Source: Dryocosmus kuriphilus
Taxonomy: Eukaryota; Arthropoda; Insecta; Hymenoptera; Cynipidae
DNA length: 64,000 nt
Assembly (NCBI GenBank): GCA_038277395.1
Contig: CM076189.1
Coordinates: forward strand, 209,848,011 to 209,912,010
Direction of reading: 5' to 3'
Below are positions 23,800-35,119 of this stretch, one piece after another. Every line of letters starts with the position of its first letter. Within the stretch, counting starts at the first letter, position 1. The position numbers were made by a program, and so were the translations under genes. Below the pieces are notes generated by a model that was given only the letters and a program-made list of their open reading frames with translations, was not told the origin of the DNA and searched no databases.

Positions 23800-24290
23800 C
23801 AGTCGATGTATTTCCATATAAAATTATGTTGTAGAGATATTTGTGGAATTTCCATAGAACAATTTCTGTAGAATTGTTTCCCTATAATTACGAAATTGCC
23901 TTAATTAGTTATTTATTGTTTTTGCTTGTGAAGCGAAAACATTCTTTCCTGCAATATCTAAGAACGCAAGGATATTTCTAAAAAATGACTGAATGAAAGA
24001 AGTATTAAAATATTGATAATGAGGTGATAGAAAATGTACCATTTTGAATTTCAGGTAAATTATATTTGTAATGCATTGGAGATGGAAAGCTGGAAACAAT
24101 GGAAGGCGATGCAGAGAGAAGAAACCGTAATTTTGATAAAACTAAAGGTAGCAGAAAATCTACTAATTGTGACTACAATGCATTCAGTAATTATTAAGCA
24201 TAGAGACAATGATGTGAAAAAATATATATAAATATATATAAATATATTTATAAGCAATATGTCCTCTCGCTGCAGTCTCTATGGTTTCCA
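23800..24290 (+). pseudogene. Knottin family remnant B: intron end and decayed exon 2
   Basis: It matches the family intron (TTACGAAATTGCCTTAATTA near 23887) and the acceptor TTTTGAATTTCAG ending at 24054. Exon 2 starts at 24055, but in the family phase it meets TAA after four residues and lacks the sixth cysteine, apparently through a one- or two-base loss. The homologous 3' text (GCAGAAAATCTACTAATTG near 24151) follows. No exon 1 is present. This is the most decayed of the four family members. Confidence 0.6.
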
Positions 24291-24584
24291 ATTTTATATT
24301 ACTAGAATTTTAACAAATGAAAACTTCTTACTGAGAGTATACTCTAAAAAGACGTTGAGGAATTCATAGTAAGTATATATAAAACTTTAATAATACCAAA
24401 CTGAACAAAGTTTTAGGAATAAAAATACCTGTCTCCAGATTTTCCGTCTCTCGTGTAAGAAAAAAGAAATTTGTAAAATTATCAATGAAAATGTTCAAAC
24501 TTAAACTAAATGCTCCGAGCACAATATGTTCAGACCTACAGTAATTATTTTCTGTATATAGATTTGTCTTCAATTTTATTGCTA

Positions 24585-25540
24585 CGAGGCACATCCAGAA
24601 AGTAAGTGTACTCAATTTATGTAGGCTTCAAAAAAAATTTATTAAAACAAAAACATAGTTGGTTACACTTGTACATATGTAAGTCATTTTTCGACATAGT
24701 CACCATCCCTCTCGATGCAAGTGGTGAGCCGCGGGATCAATTTTTTGATGCCTGCCTCGAAGAAGTCTCCCGCCAGCTCTTTCGCCCACTTCTCCACCTC
24801 CCCTTCACCTCCTCGTCCGTTGAAAACTTGTTTCCACCCATGTGCACCTTCAGGGAAGTGAAGATATGGAATCTCTGAAGGGGCCAGGTCAGGGGAATAC
24901 GGGGGGTGGTTCAAAACGCCCCATCCAAAAGAGTCCAGGAGTTGCTTCGTGGCGTTGGCCGTGTGAGGTTTGGCATTGTCATGCAGCAGGCAGACTCCCT
25001 TCATTAGCATGGCCCTCCTTCTATTCTGAATCGCCCTTTTCAATTTTTTCAGCGTCTCACAGTATCTTGGCGCGTTGATGGTCTCCCTGTGAGGCAGATA
25101 TTCAATCAAAATTATGCCTTTATGGTCCGAAAACACGGATGCCATGATTTTTTTTTGGCTGAAATTGTGGTTTTGTATTTCTTGGCGGAGGGTGACAAGG
25201 TGTACGGCCATTTTTAAATTCGCGACACCACTTGTACACACTCTTGCGATTCATAGCTCCATTCCCGTAAACAGTTTTCACCTCATTATAAATCTCAACT
25301 GGAGCCCCTTCACAACGAGGTAGCGAATGACAGCGCGATTTTCGCACTTGGCGGGAGATACGATCGACATTTTTCGCGCGAGAGATGCTACTGCGTCAAG
25401 AGCTTTCAACACACTAACCTCGGATTGGTCTCGTTTTGAAGGGGAGGGGTCAGGCTAAGCGGCAGTGTTGCCAACATGTCGAAAAAGTATTCCCTACAGT
25501 TGTGAGAGTACCAGTACACTTACTTTCTGGACGTGCCTCG
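24585..25540 (-). mobile_element. Mariner element 2 (956 bp), internally deleted
   Basis: Ends match element 1, with CGAGGCACATCCAGAAAGTA at 24585 and its inverted partner ending at 25540, flanked by TA on both sides. It lacks roughly 290 bp of the coding region that is present in element 1 but retains the region around the start codon that element 1 has lost. Confidence 0.92.
24684..25370 (-). pseudogene. Mariner transposase, deletion derivative
   Basis: An ATG at 25370-25368 begins MSIVSPAKCENRAVIRYL, then a small deletion near 25305 shifts the frame before PVEIYNEVKTVYGNGAMNR. After EFKNGR a deletion of about 290 bp joins directly to the region before IMASVFSDHKG, removing the first catalytic Asp. 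The downstream part retains VCLLHDN and PPYSPDLAP near 24930, then is disturbed near 24890. The C-terminus runs EVEKWAKELAGDFFEAG to ERDGDYVEK with its stop at 24684-24686. Not functional. Confidence 0.9.
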
Positions 25541-26827
25541 TATTAAATAATACGCGAATTCATAAAGTCATATACGATGTACAAGTGAAAATGTTGCTCC
25601 TGTAATATGCTCGTAATTTTGATAGACATTTAACTGACTTAAATTTTGGAGCACACATTGAATTTGATGAGAATATTATTCTTCCAAATGTGCTCGTACA
25701 AATTCGTTGATTATATATTTTTCTGCAAATTTTTTTATTGCGTTTGTCGCCGGTGTTGAGGATCTCTCGTGAAAGAAAAATAAGAATTCATCGTCATGAA
25801 TATTGACGTACATCAGTATCGATCAAAATTTCTAAACAGAGAAATGTCAAATAATTTCCTGTACGCGATTATGTATCGAACGGGAGAAACTATTACAGAA
25901 AAAAAAGTAATTAAATGAGGGGAAAAAAGAGACGAAGAGGCAAAAAAAAAAAACGAGAAGAAAGATTACGGAAGGCAAAGACAGAAAACCAAATCTACAG
26001 CTTGAACATCATTTCCCAAGTAAAAAGATAACCTTTCCCTTAATTTGATATTAAAAACCCTAAATCAATTAAAAAATTAATCAATCAATACGAAAAGTTT
26101 TTTTAATTCGAGACGATTCCCATTTTTCTAGATAAAAAAGGTATTGTATATTTAAAATTACTTTAGTCTCAGACATTTCTCTCCTTTAACCTCAACATCC
26201 TCATCTAATAAACAAAGGGTTATTAAAAGGGATCATCCTCTGCGGCATTGTACACTACTAACAATGTAATAATTAATATTCCAATTAGCAATATAAAAGA
26301 TTATACACATGTGCTTCTTCAATTACATTTCATTAAACCGATAGCCCAAAAGTTGAAGGTTCCAAAAAATTGCCCATTATGTCAATTATCAAACTCACGA
26401 CTTTTGGTAGAGATTAGGAATTTTTAAAATATACGTTAATAATTTGATGCACTGATTACTAAGGACAAGGTCCTTTGCCATACATGAGTAGTCCTGTGAC
26501 TAGTTCCCGCTTATTACATTTATTTTATTATTTAATATTTTTATAGCCATATTCTGAAAAAAAAGGAAGGACTGATTACGCGAACAGACCACCACCCCCT
26601 TTCCACTAACGATATATCTCATACCCTTCGGGTGAGCACAACAGTTTTCAAAAAGAAATTGAAAAATCCAGTTTTTCATTCGAGCGAGAGTAGGCAAGAA
26701 AAAGACAAGACCGATATTTTTCTCGACTGTCAAGAAAATATATTGATCTTGACTTGTCAGTGGTAGTCAAGACTCTTGAGACGTCAAGACGTGAGATCAA
26801 GAAGGAATCGAGAAATTTTAAAAATGA
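25541..26827. other. No gene recognised
   Basis: AT-rich sequence. Short frames at 26500-26733 and 26648-26911 (minus) carry no recognisable domain. Near 26735-26800 several TCAAGA/TCTTGA words cluster without forming a clear repeat. Confidence 0.5.
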
Positions 26828-26904
26828 ATTAACCTCTATTGAATAAAAAGAGACAGCAACGATACTTCCAGACAAAACATTATAATAATTTAAAAACGAA
26901 CTAC

Positions 26905-26936
26905 ATTTCATCCAACCATATGGCTGACCTCATCAG
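26905..26936 (-). ncRNA. Hammerhead-ribozyme-like core, left arm
   Basis: Reading the minus strand: CTGATGA (26936-26930), a stem formed by GGTCAGCC and GGTTGGAT around an ATAT loop, then GAAA (26909-26906). One mismatch and some G-U pairs are present. The box next to GAAA reads ATGAAATG, weaker than in the right arm. Confidence 0.35.
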
Positions 26937-27363
26937 TTTCAGCTAGGAATAAATCCTGATGACGTTATTTAAAAAAAAAACAGTCTTAAAATATAAATTA
27001 GAACGTCACATGACGTTAAAATCAATCATTAAAAAACATAATAAGAAACACTTTTTTTTTTGTTGTCAAAAGTATTGAAAGTATTCGATCCGATTTTTGA
27101 AAAAGAGATGTCAGATGAAGACAAATTAAATCAACAAGAACCATTTTGGAATTAAGAATAGTGTTGGATAATAATTAATGTCATTACATAGGTACAAGTA
27201 CCTAGCCACCCTATTTTATTTCTAATAACTTTCTTGACAGCAACAAAAAAAGTATTTTTTATCACGTTTTTTAATGACTGATCTTAACATCATGTGACGT
27301 TCTAATTTATATCTTCAGACTGTTTTTATAAATAACGTCATGACGATTTATTCCTAGCTGAAC

Positions 27364-27395
27364 CTGATGAGGTTAACCATATGTTTAGACGAAAC
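27364..27395 (+). ncRNA. Hammerhead-ribozyme-like core, right arm
   Basis: CTGATGA (27364-27370), stem-forming GGTTAAC and GTTTAGAC around CATAT, then CGAAAC (27390-27395). CTGATGA...CGAAACG is the form seen in many PLE terminal regions. The following GTAGTTC could supply a very short stem III, but the cleavage site is not certain. Confidence 0.4.
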
Positions 27396-27745
27396 GTAGT
27401 TCGTTATTAAACTATTAAAATGTTTGTCTGGAAACGTCATTGCTGTCTCTTCCTCTTCATACTCCACCCCAGATGTTAAACTTTCTACTGAGGATATATC
27501 CACTTCTTTCCTCGAATATTATTAACCTCTATTGAGTTATATAAATCTTAAGCTTGGTGTAACTTTCAAGTGCGGGATCTTGAAAAGAAATGTAAATTTT
27601 CAATGAAGAAGTCATATTGGGAATTGAATTCTTGACAACGCCACCATAGACAAAATAAAGATGGATGACATAATTAGGTAACTTTCAAGTATTTACATAA
27701 AACAAAAAATTGGTTTTTTCTCATTTCTGCCACCTAATTCATCAG

Positions 27746-27893
27746 TTGTTAAAGTAAAAAGTGTAGGTGAGCCTGTAAAAATAGATCGTCGAAAGGAATG
27801 GGAAAGAGTGTTGAGGATGGGCAAAAAAGTCACCGAAAGGATGAAAGTGTGCTCATTGCATTTTGAAAACAAAGACTACTACTATCCAGATGA
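27746..27893 (+). CDS. THAP zinc-finger domain, single exon-like fragment
   Basis: An open segment with acceptor CATCAG (AG at 27744-27745) and donor GATGA|GTAATC (GT at 27894-27895). The encoded text includes RRKEWERVLRMGKK and VCSLHFENKDYYYPDE. This fits the second half of a THAP domain: the conserved Trp, then the Cys-x2-His pair in CSLHF and the following Asp-Tyr. The first Cys pair must lie on an upstream exon that was not found. THAP domains are site-specific DNA binders in host proteins and in P-element-type transposases. If not spliced, a TAA follows at once. It is either one exon of a plus-strand gene or a transposon fragment. Confidence 0.5.
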
Positions 27894-27899
27894 GTAATC

Positions 27900-29480
27900 A
27901 CTTACAAAATTACACTTTTATTGTAGCACATAATAATCCAAATTATCAATCATTTAATTAACATTCGGTACTCGTAATATCGTGCAAGTTCCGAATTTGA
28001 GTATTTTTTGAGGATAGAATTCCGCCGGTTAAAATGACTGGCCGCGAGGTCCGTGGTATCCATTTTAATGATTAAATTTTTGCCCTTTTATGTCAGGAAA
28101 TTACAACTCCTTGTGAGAGGACATAGTCAATAATTTGTTAGAAAAATAAAACTGTAAATTATATTAAATTTATTGAAAAAAGAAAACTTTAAATGAAATG
28201 TTTAATGTATAATTCTTTCTTCAATCCCATTTAAAACATTCTTTCTTTAAAATCAAAATCCAAAAAGTATTATTAGATTTGAAAGTAATTTTCTCAAAAT
28301 ACATGTATGAATTATATTCTCGTAGTTTGAAGAGACTATTAACTTTATCTAAAAAAAAAAAACAACTCCGTTTATTCCCTTACATTTTTTTAATTTCAAA
28401 AAGAATAAAGTATAAGGTGTATGTAATACAAACAATTATTATTATTATTTAAACGCACAAATTGAATAATAATTTTTTATAATAATTTTTTTTATATAAT
28501 AATTTTACATCGTATAAAATACTTAACATCTTTAACATATCAGTGCTTGACTGATGAGTGAAAAACCGGCATTACCTGAGTTAAAGATTAAAGGTTAAAA
28601 ATTTTGTGTTTAGACAAAAGTCAGGTGCAAAATGAGATAAAGAAGTATATAATATCTTCATTTGTTTTCGAGTTAGAACTTTGTTCAGCCGTGTCTGACA
28701 GATTGTCGAAGCAAGGAGGAACGAGCCGCTTTTGCTCGACTCACGGGGTCACGTAAGCTACTCGTTTCGAAAATCTTTCGGTTAAACAAATTAACCTAAC
28801 CCCGGAAACCAATCAAGATTTTTAACTCTACTTATCCCCGTTTTGTAACTGATATTTCAGCGTTTAATTTCGCACTTATTAATTAACAAATTTATATCTA
28901 TTGTAAATAATGGTATATTGTTTATACATTTTTTAACAATAATTTTGTTCTATCGTTTTGAAGCTTATTTTATACTCTACAAATAATTCCCTACACATTC
29001 TTCTGTATTTCTTCACCAAAAGCTATAATCCTCACAAACGACTTGAAAAATTTTGAATTTTTTTTCGTTTTTTGTTAATAAACAAAATATTAGTGAATTT
29101 GCAGAACGGAAGGTATCAGAATTTTATTAGGAGATCTTTTTAACAATAATCAAAACATATTTCTACTAGCAATTTGTTCTAGCAGAAATCCTAATTTGGA
29201 TATTAATTGAAAATCATCTAACTTTTTCAATTTGCATCGAATTTGAAAATATTGCTAAGACATTTTGCAAATATTTTTTCATCTAGCAAAAAATTCGACA
29301 AAAATTTTTGAAAATCATAAGAACATTTTTGTTTTACTTCGAAAATGCTCTAAATTTTGTAATTTTCGATGGATTAGCCTGGGTAATGAACTTGACCTTA
29401 ATTTGGAGACCCTAAACAAGTGTATTGAAGGCTGATTCGATCTGATAAATTCTTCAAAAGATAGCGTGGCACTAACATTC
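27900..29480. other. No gene recognised
   Basis: Mostly AT-rich. Two small GC-normal patches (28025-28070 and 28680-28810) carry no frame or motif that I recognise. Confidence 0.5.
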
Positions 29481-29484
29481 CGCT

Positions 29485-29680
29485 AACCAAACAGACAAAC
29501 AGCCAGACATACAGACACACATACATCCATACATACATACACATATACACACATTCTCACAGATAGACACCAACAAAATTTCATGATTTTCGGTTATTAT
29601 TGATACAATAGTTTCTGTAAATATTCCAATCAATTTTGGTTTGACTAAAGTAATTCGGATCTGTAAAAAAACTCAGAATA
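29485..29680 (+). repeat. (ACAGACAT)n-type microsatellite plus conserved tail
   Basis: A CA/ACAT-rich simple repeat (29495-29570) is followed by GACACCAACAAAATTTCATG. The order simple repeat, then CACCAAC, then a conserved tail also ends the GC-headed repeat family at 12.6, 13.4, 14.2 and 20.4 kb, so this may be the 3' end of a related element. Confidence 0.5.
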
Positions 29681-31130
29681 GATCGAAATATTGATCTTTT
29701 TGTAAAAAAAAAAAAACAAACTAAAGCCACTAATGGTTAATAGAGAATTAATAATAATTAGCACCAATTAGTATAGTTTTCCACTACTTAATTAGTAATT
29801 TAGCAAATATTTCCACTATTTGAATAATTTAATTAATAAAATTTCATTAGTAATTAGTGAAATTTTACTAATTTAGATTTAGAGAGGATTCGCTGAAATT
29901 TTTCCAAAAGTCACGATGTGACTACAATTTTTATGTGAGGATTTTGTCAATTTTATGTAATTACTGAAATAAATCCAAAAAACATGAATGATTATAGTTT
30001 TTTTTACGTTTTGACCTTGAAGATGTCTTTTGCGCCAATTTTCATGGCCATATTCGTAATCGGCGAGTCAAATTACACTGTTATACCAAGTTCCAAAGCA
30101 ATCCGAGGTATCTCGTTTTCGGAAGTTCAGCCAAAATATTTACAAGTTATTGCGTCGAAATGGAAAATTTACTGACAAATAAAAAATAGTTTAATGAAAG
30201 AGCGTGCTTGTGTAACATTTTAAATTTTATTGAAATAATAAGGCCACACGTCAAACATTTAGATAGCTTGATTTGAAACTTATGCAATTAATTTTAAAAA
30301 AAAACTAAAGTTCTATAAAAAAACACAGGATATCGCTGTATTCCACTCATCAATATCTCCAGGTTTTTTTTAATCGGGCAAAAGAAAAGGATTTTTTAAA
30401 CAATAAAATTATTATTTAATAATGTGCAATTATTATAAATAAAACTATCATTCGAAAGAAACATTCAAGCACACTAGTACTTTCCTGACTAAAATATTTT
30501 TAGGTACATGTTTCATCAACCTTTGCAAAAAGTAAATTATTCAAAAAAATAAACGTTAATAACATTTTTCCAGGTAATGAATGTTCAAAGTAAAAAATAT
30601 ACATATAAACAAACACTATTCTGTGAGAAATTATTATCATGAATAAATTCCTATGAATGTGTAACATATTTCCAACTTCACTGAAATAGTAAAAAGACAG
30701 TATTGTGAAACTTGTAAATAACTACTTCACCTCCATCAATGTAAAGTATTTACAAGTTATTGCTTCATAATGGAAAAACAAAAACTGCTTACATTTATTC
30801 TATTTTACCCTACTTTTTTGAGGTTAAAACCTTGGTTAGGCTCCGTTATCTTCAACACCAACAGAAATAGTATTTACAAGTCATTCATATAAAATCCTTC
30901 AAATTTCTTCACAGTCAACTATGGAAAAGTCACGTGCTTATATTAACTGACGTTTCTCCAATTTTTGCTTCTTTTAATAGGGACATGCACTTCCTCGTCC
31001 AGAGGGTAATTTAAGAACTAAAATACAATATAAAAGAAATATATTATAGAAAGCGTCCCATTTCTTTTTAATTAAGGAGCATTTTAGGGATCTATTAAAT
31101 GTTCTTCATCAAGTGGTCGAAATAATGAAT
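29681..31130. other. No gene recognised; interspersed repeats
   Basis: 29740-29885 matches the AT-rich repeat at 10750-10990. The 63-codon frame at 29984-30175 lies in another repeat: its TATTTACAAGTTATTGC text recurs near 30750. No domain is seen. Confidence 0.45.
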
Positions 31131-31131
31131 A

Positions 31132-31998
31132 CACAGCTACACAAAAAAATCTTTTTTTGGGTCTGGAGATCAGATCATTTTTGATGTATGTTTTTGGGGT
31201 CGCTGAATGCGAATCCGAGGTCTAAAAACCCCAGCATGTCAGGGTTCTGACATAACCTCAAAAAACCTCATAAAAATTTATTTTCGAGTCCGGGGGTCAG
31301 ACCATGTTTATTCTATGTTTTTGGGGTCGCTGAATCCGAATTCGAGGTCCAAAAAAAAAACCAGCGCGTCAGGGTTCTGACATAACCTCAAAAAAACACA
31401 CAACATTTTTTTTCGAGTCCGGGGGTCAAACCATCTTTATTATATGTTTCTGGGGTCGCTGAATTCGAATCCGAAGTCCAAAAGATCCCAGAAAGTCAGG
31501 GTTTTGACATAACCTCAAAAAACCTCATAAAACTTTTTTTCTGAGCCCCGGGGTCGGACCATGGTCACTATATGTTTTTGGGGATCGCTAAATCCGAATC
31601 GGTAGTCAAAAAGACGACGGTCCTATATACCTCTGTTTTATGGAGTAAATAGGGTTTATGGGTTGAACTGATTTTTGCTTAATATACGGCTAAAGTCAAA
31701 ACGTTGAAGCGTTAAATAGCTTAGATTACGAGGTATTTTGAAGGTTATGTCAAAATCCTGACTTGCTGGGATTTTTTGGACCTTGAATTCGAATTCAACG
31801 ACCCCAAAAGCATATAATAAACAAGGTCTGACCCCCGGACTCGAAAACAAATCTTTATGAGGTTTTTTGAGGTTATGTCAGAACCCTGACTTTCTGGGGT
31901 TTTTTGGATCCCGGATTCGGATTCAGCGACCCCAAAAACATATAATAAACATGGTTTGACACCCGGACTCGAAAAAAGATTTTTTTTGTGTGGCTGTG
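31132..31998. mobile_element. Foldback element with about 123-bp tandem units, 4 left and 2 right
   Basis: The ends CACAGCTACACAAAAAAAT (31132) and, inverted, CACAGCCACACAAAAAAAA (from 31998) define the element. The left arm holds about four units (31150-31620) with GTTTTTGGGGTCGCTGAATC and GTCAGGGTTCTGACATAACC. The right arm holds two inverted units (31735-31985). The spacer is about 110 bp. No coding sequence and no clear target duplication. Confidence 0.8.
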
Positions 31999-31999
31999 A

Positions 32000-33860
32000 T
32001 TATCAACCACCCACGCCCCATAACATGTCACATATGAACATTGGTGAAAAATAGAAAAAATAAAATAAGCAATGTTAAACTGATATAATAAATACCTAAG
32101 AAGATTTAGCATGGACACGAATTTTTATTTTATTGTTGATCGATTAAAAATTCACATATCTTTAAAGAGAGTTTATTATTTGCAAATTGCACACCACAAT
32201 AATAAAATTCCATATTTATACTCGATCAGCTTCTATAAACTTAACAAGGATATGTACCAACGAAAGATCACGAATGTCAGTAAATATCGGTAATAGGAAT
32301 ATTTGATTAAGATCGCCAAGGCTCTATCTAAAGCTCTATCTACTGTCAAATTTTTTTTTGTATTTTTCGTTTTCCTTGAATTGATATATTTTGAGGTCAT
32401 TACATATGTGTCATTATGCCGAAAACACGACTTGTTAACGTTTCTAATTTTCATTTCAACAATTTTAATTATTACATCTAGTGCAATGCATGAAATTCTT
32501 TATCAGAGTGTTTTGTAATCCTCAAATTTTCTTCTTTTATAAAAAAAAATTAAAGGTGTATGCCTTTCAGTTGCAATTTAGTGAGTAAAGTCAAATATAC
32601 TGAAAAATGTATATTTTATATTTAAAAAATTGAAAATAAAATCAATAAAACTATAAAATATATTTGATAACAGTATTTTTGTTTTGTTTTTTGTTTAATA
32701 GCCAACTGTATCCTCGACTTTTAAATTTTCATATCCTTGAAATCGCTATGTAACTTAAAGAATATTTATAGACCTGATAAAAGGGTGAAATGCTTGTAAC
32801 GACCTATGCACCGACCTATGTACCTATGTACTATGTATCGACCTTACCGATGCAGCGACCTCTTGAAATATATATTTTTTAATCTAAAAAGTATCATTTT
32901 CTCATCGAGAACGATTTTTTATTTCTGAACCATTAATTTTTTAGAGCAGGCCTTAATTTTATCGAAAAGATGCACAGAACTCCTTCGGAGCAATTTTGAA
33001 AATTATAAGACAAGTTTATAAAATCTTTACTTTTATGCGAAACTTCTTATATCGCATAGTGTAAAAATAATAAACACATTACTGAAAATTCCTAATAACG
33101 GCGGAAGAGATTAAGAAACATTTTTTTTTTAGGTGCCATACATTTTTGACAGATATATACTTTTAAATTGTATACTACACGGGAAAAAATTTATAGTTCA
33201 AACAAACAAATACTGAAAAATAAAATCAATTAAACTAAAATATAGTTGAAGAAAGTTATTTTTCTTTTTGGAGCAGCAAACTGTTGCGCCGAGTCATATG
33301 GATTTTCATATCTTTGAATTAGCTATATGCCTTTGGTAGTTTCAAATTTCTTACAAAATTGAAACGTCACGTGGAATTTTTTGGTTAGTAAGATGTTGTA
33401 GTAAGATTGTTGGTTCAGCTTTAAATTTATTTCCGTGTAAATATTTTCTACGTTTGTTCAAGTTTTAACCTTAAAAATGACATTTGCGGTTATTTTCATG
33501 GTCATGATCTTGAAAAAGTTAGGAGTGAGTACGAACGCATCCCTATCTCCTTTCCCGTATATAATATAATATAATATAATACATATTATATTATTATTAT
33601 TACATTTAAGTTCAAATCTTTAAAATCTTCTTTAGGAATAATTTTCTTATATCGAAAAAAATTGGGTCCATTTGGGGACGCCCGGTAGAAGTGAATACTT
33701 AAATAGATGTGGTGTGGACTTTCCAGTTTTGGAAATAGGTGAAATAATAAAAAGATGTTTATCGTTATTTGCATAATGAAGTATCAGTATCAGTGGATGC
33801 ATCAGTAAATTTTTCTTCCATGTCACATGTTTGTTTTCCACTGTTTACGTAAAACTGAGG
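32000..33860. other. No gene; interspersed repeat copies
   Basis: Frames at 32111-32293 and 32303-32518 have no recognisable content. 32630-32800 and 33170-33440 are diverged copies of the 3980-4330 repeat. One stray unit of the large array family lies at about 32940-33170 (GGCGGAAGAGATTAAGAAAC near 33100). A (TATAA)n run lies at 33555-33600. Confidence 0.5.
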
Positions 33861-33879
33861 TGGAGACGCAGAATAGCCA

Positions 33880-34088
33880 TTATACAAGATTATATTAGGC
33901 AGAGAACGGCCAGTGCGTCAAGGGGCCCAAAGTCTAGCGAAAAGAGCCGAGAAAAGCCGATAGCCGCTTGCAGCGCTTCTAGAGCAGTTCACCAGGCCCG
34001 GCAGAGAGCGCGGTGAGGGGAGAGAGCTGCGTACATGGCAGGCCGGTTCACTACTCAAGGAAAAGTGTACCTAGCGTGCCTATATAAG
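33880..34088 (+). promoter_or_regulatory. GC-rich block ending in a TATA box
   Basis: A GC-rich stretch, unusual here, ends in GCCTATATAAGTA, with TATATAAG at 34081-34088, about 115 bp before the ATG at 34202. No TCAGT initiator is visible at the expected distance. It may drive the small ORF downstream. Confidence 0.35.
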
Positions 34089-34201
34089 TATTCACTTCAA
34101 AAATATTGTTTCGTCCGTATTTGTACCAATATTTCCTTGATTCAATAGGTACTTATTTTTTTCTGTGCACACGTAAAATAAACACAGTTGGTTTTCAGCA
34201 T

Positions 34202-34414
34202 ATGAAAACAGGAATTATAACCATGAACAATTTATCAACTATCACTGGTATTATTGCCCTACTTCAGCAATATTTACTGAAAAATGAGGCAGCAATGATA
34301 TCGTCGTCAACAAGGTATTTTTGTAGATGTAAACCAAAGTATAAAAAGACCTGCAAGTTAAACCAAAAGTATTGTATTTTTTTGAAATTCTTCAAGAGCG
34401 TTTCGAAAGACTAA
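34202..34414 (+). CDS. Small basic cysteine-containing ORF, unknown
   Basis: ATG at 34202 gives 70 residues; a second in-frame ATG at 34223 gives MNNLSTITGIIALLQQYL, a modestly hydrophobic start. The C-terminal part is basic, with four cysteines spaced C-x-C-x7-C-x5-C (FCRCKPKYKKTCKLNQKYC). A TATA box lies upstream, and a TTTTCAG just before the first ATG could be a splice acceptor. The start MNNLSTITGII faintly resembles MNLATIGFLAI of the knottin at 44.3 kb, but I cannot show homology. A decayed tandem copy lies 659 bp downstream. Coding status is uncertain: the signal segment is weak and no family is recognised. Confidence 0.35.
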   Translation: MKTGIITMNNLSTITGIIALLQQYLLKNEAAMISSSTRYFCRCKPKYKKTCKLNQKYCIFLKFFKSVSKD

Positions 34415-34799
34415 AGGTACGTCTAATTATTTAATTTACGATTTTATTTTGAGGAGGAAGCGCAAAATGCAATTATTAGTCTCGGCTGTACTAAGATGAA
34501 GATTTGTTGCCATTTTAATTTAAAAGATTCAGATTCGTTTTCTTGTTTTCGAGTTAACCTTAGTTTTTATTTTAAGGCATTGATAATATTTGAGATAAGA
34601 AATCCCTTTTGAGTGAAGCTAATATTTAAACAATAGATTTCTGCTACAGAATATTCAATATTTTTTATGCAATATTCTTATTATAAGAAAAAAAGAACGC
34701 AATTATGATTCTGATGACATTTTTTCTGTAATTTCGTAGTCTTAATTGGGCGTTTAGGCAATAAATTATTAGGTAGGAATATGGAGGATACAATATTTT

Positions 34800-35060
34800 C
34801 TTGGTTTAATACTAATTTTTTCCATGTATCCGCAAAATAAACACAGTTTGTATTCAGAATATGAAAGTAAGAATAATGATTATGAAAACTTGATCATTTA
34901 CCATTGGTCTTATTACCTAACGATGGTAACATTTACCGCAGATATGAAACATTAGACACTTATGATATCGTCATAATTAAGTATTTTTATAGATGTAAAG
35001 GAAAGTATAAAAGGACCTGGACGTGAAACCAAAGTATTGTATTTTTTTTTTACTTTCTTC
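34800..35060 (+). pseudogene. Decayed tandem copy of the 34.2-kb ORF
   Basis: It aligns with 34141-34400 at a 659-bp offset (shared AAAATAAACACAGTTTGT-type text, the acceptor-like ATTCAG, and AAACCAAAGTATTGTATTTT). The frame is interrupted by many stops and the cysteine codons are mostly lost. It shows that the segment was duplicated and that this copy is not protein-coding. Confidence 0.55.
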
Positions 35061-35119
35061 AAGAACGCTATGGTTATGCTAAAATATGTTAAGATATGCT
35101 GAAACCATAATAATATATT

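Larger units (their letters stand above)
26843..27520. mobile_element. Palindromic retroelement-type insertion with 15-bp target duplication
   Basis: Arms of about 230 bp (26850-27065 and 27235-27470) are inverted copies around a spacer of about 170 bp. The whole unit is bounded by ATTAACCTCTATTGA at 26828-26842 and again at 27521-27535, a 15-bp direct repeat consistent with a target duplication of target-primed or PLE-like insertion. Each arm holds a hammerhead-like motif. There is no coding sequence. A head-to-head PLE terminal repeat pair is the most likely explanation. Confidence 0.65.

Noticed and set aside
28550..28575. CTGATGAGTGAAAA as a further hammerhead core
   Set aside because: There is no room for stem II between the two boxes.
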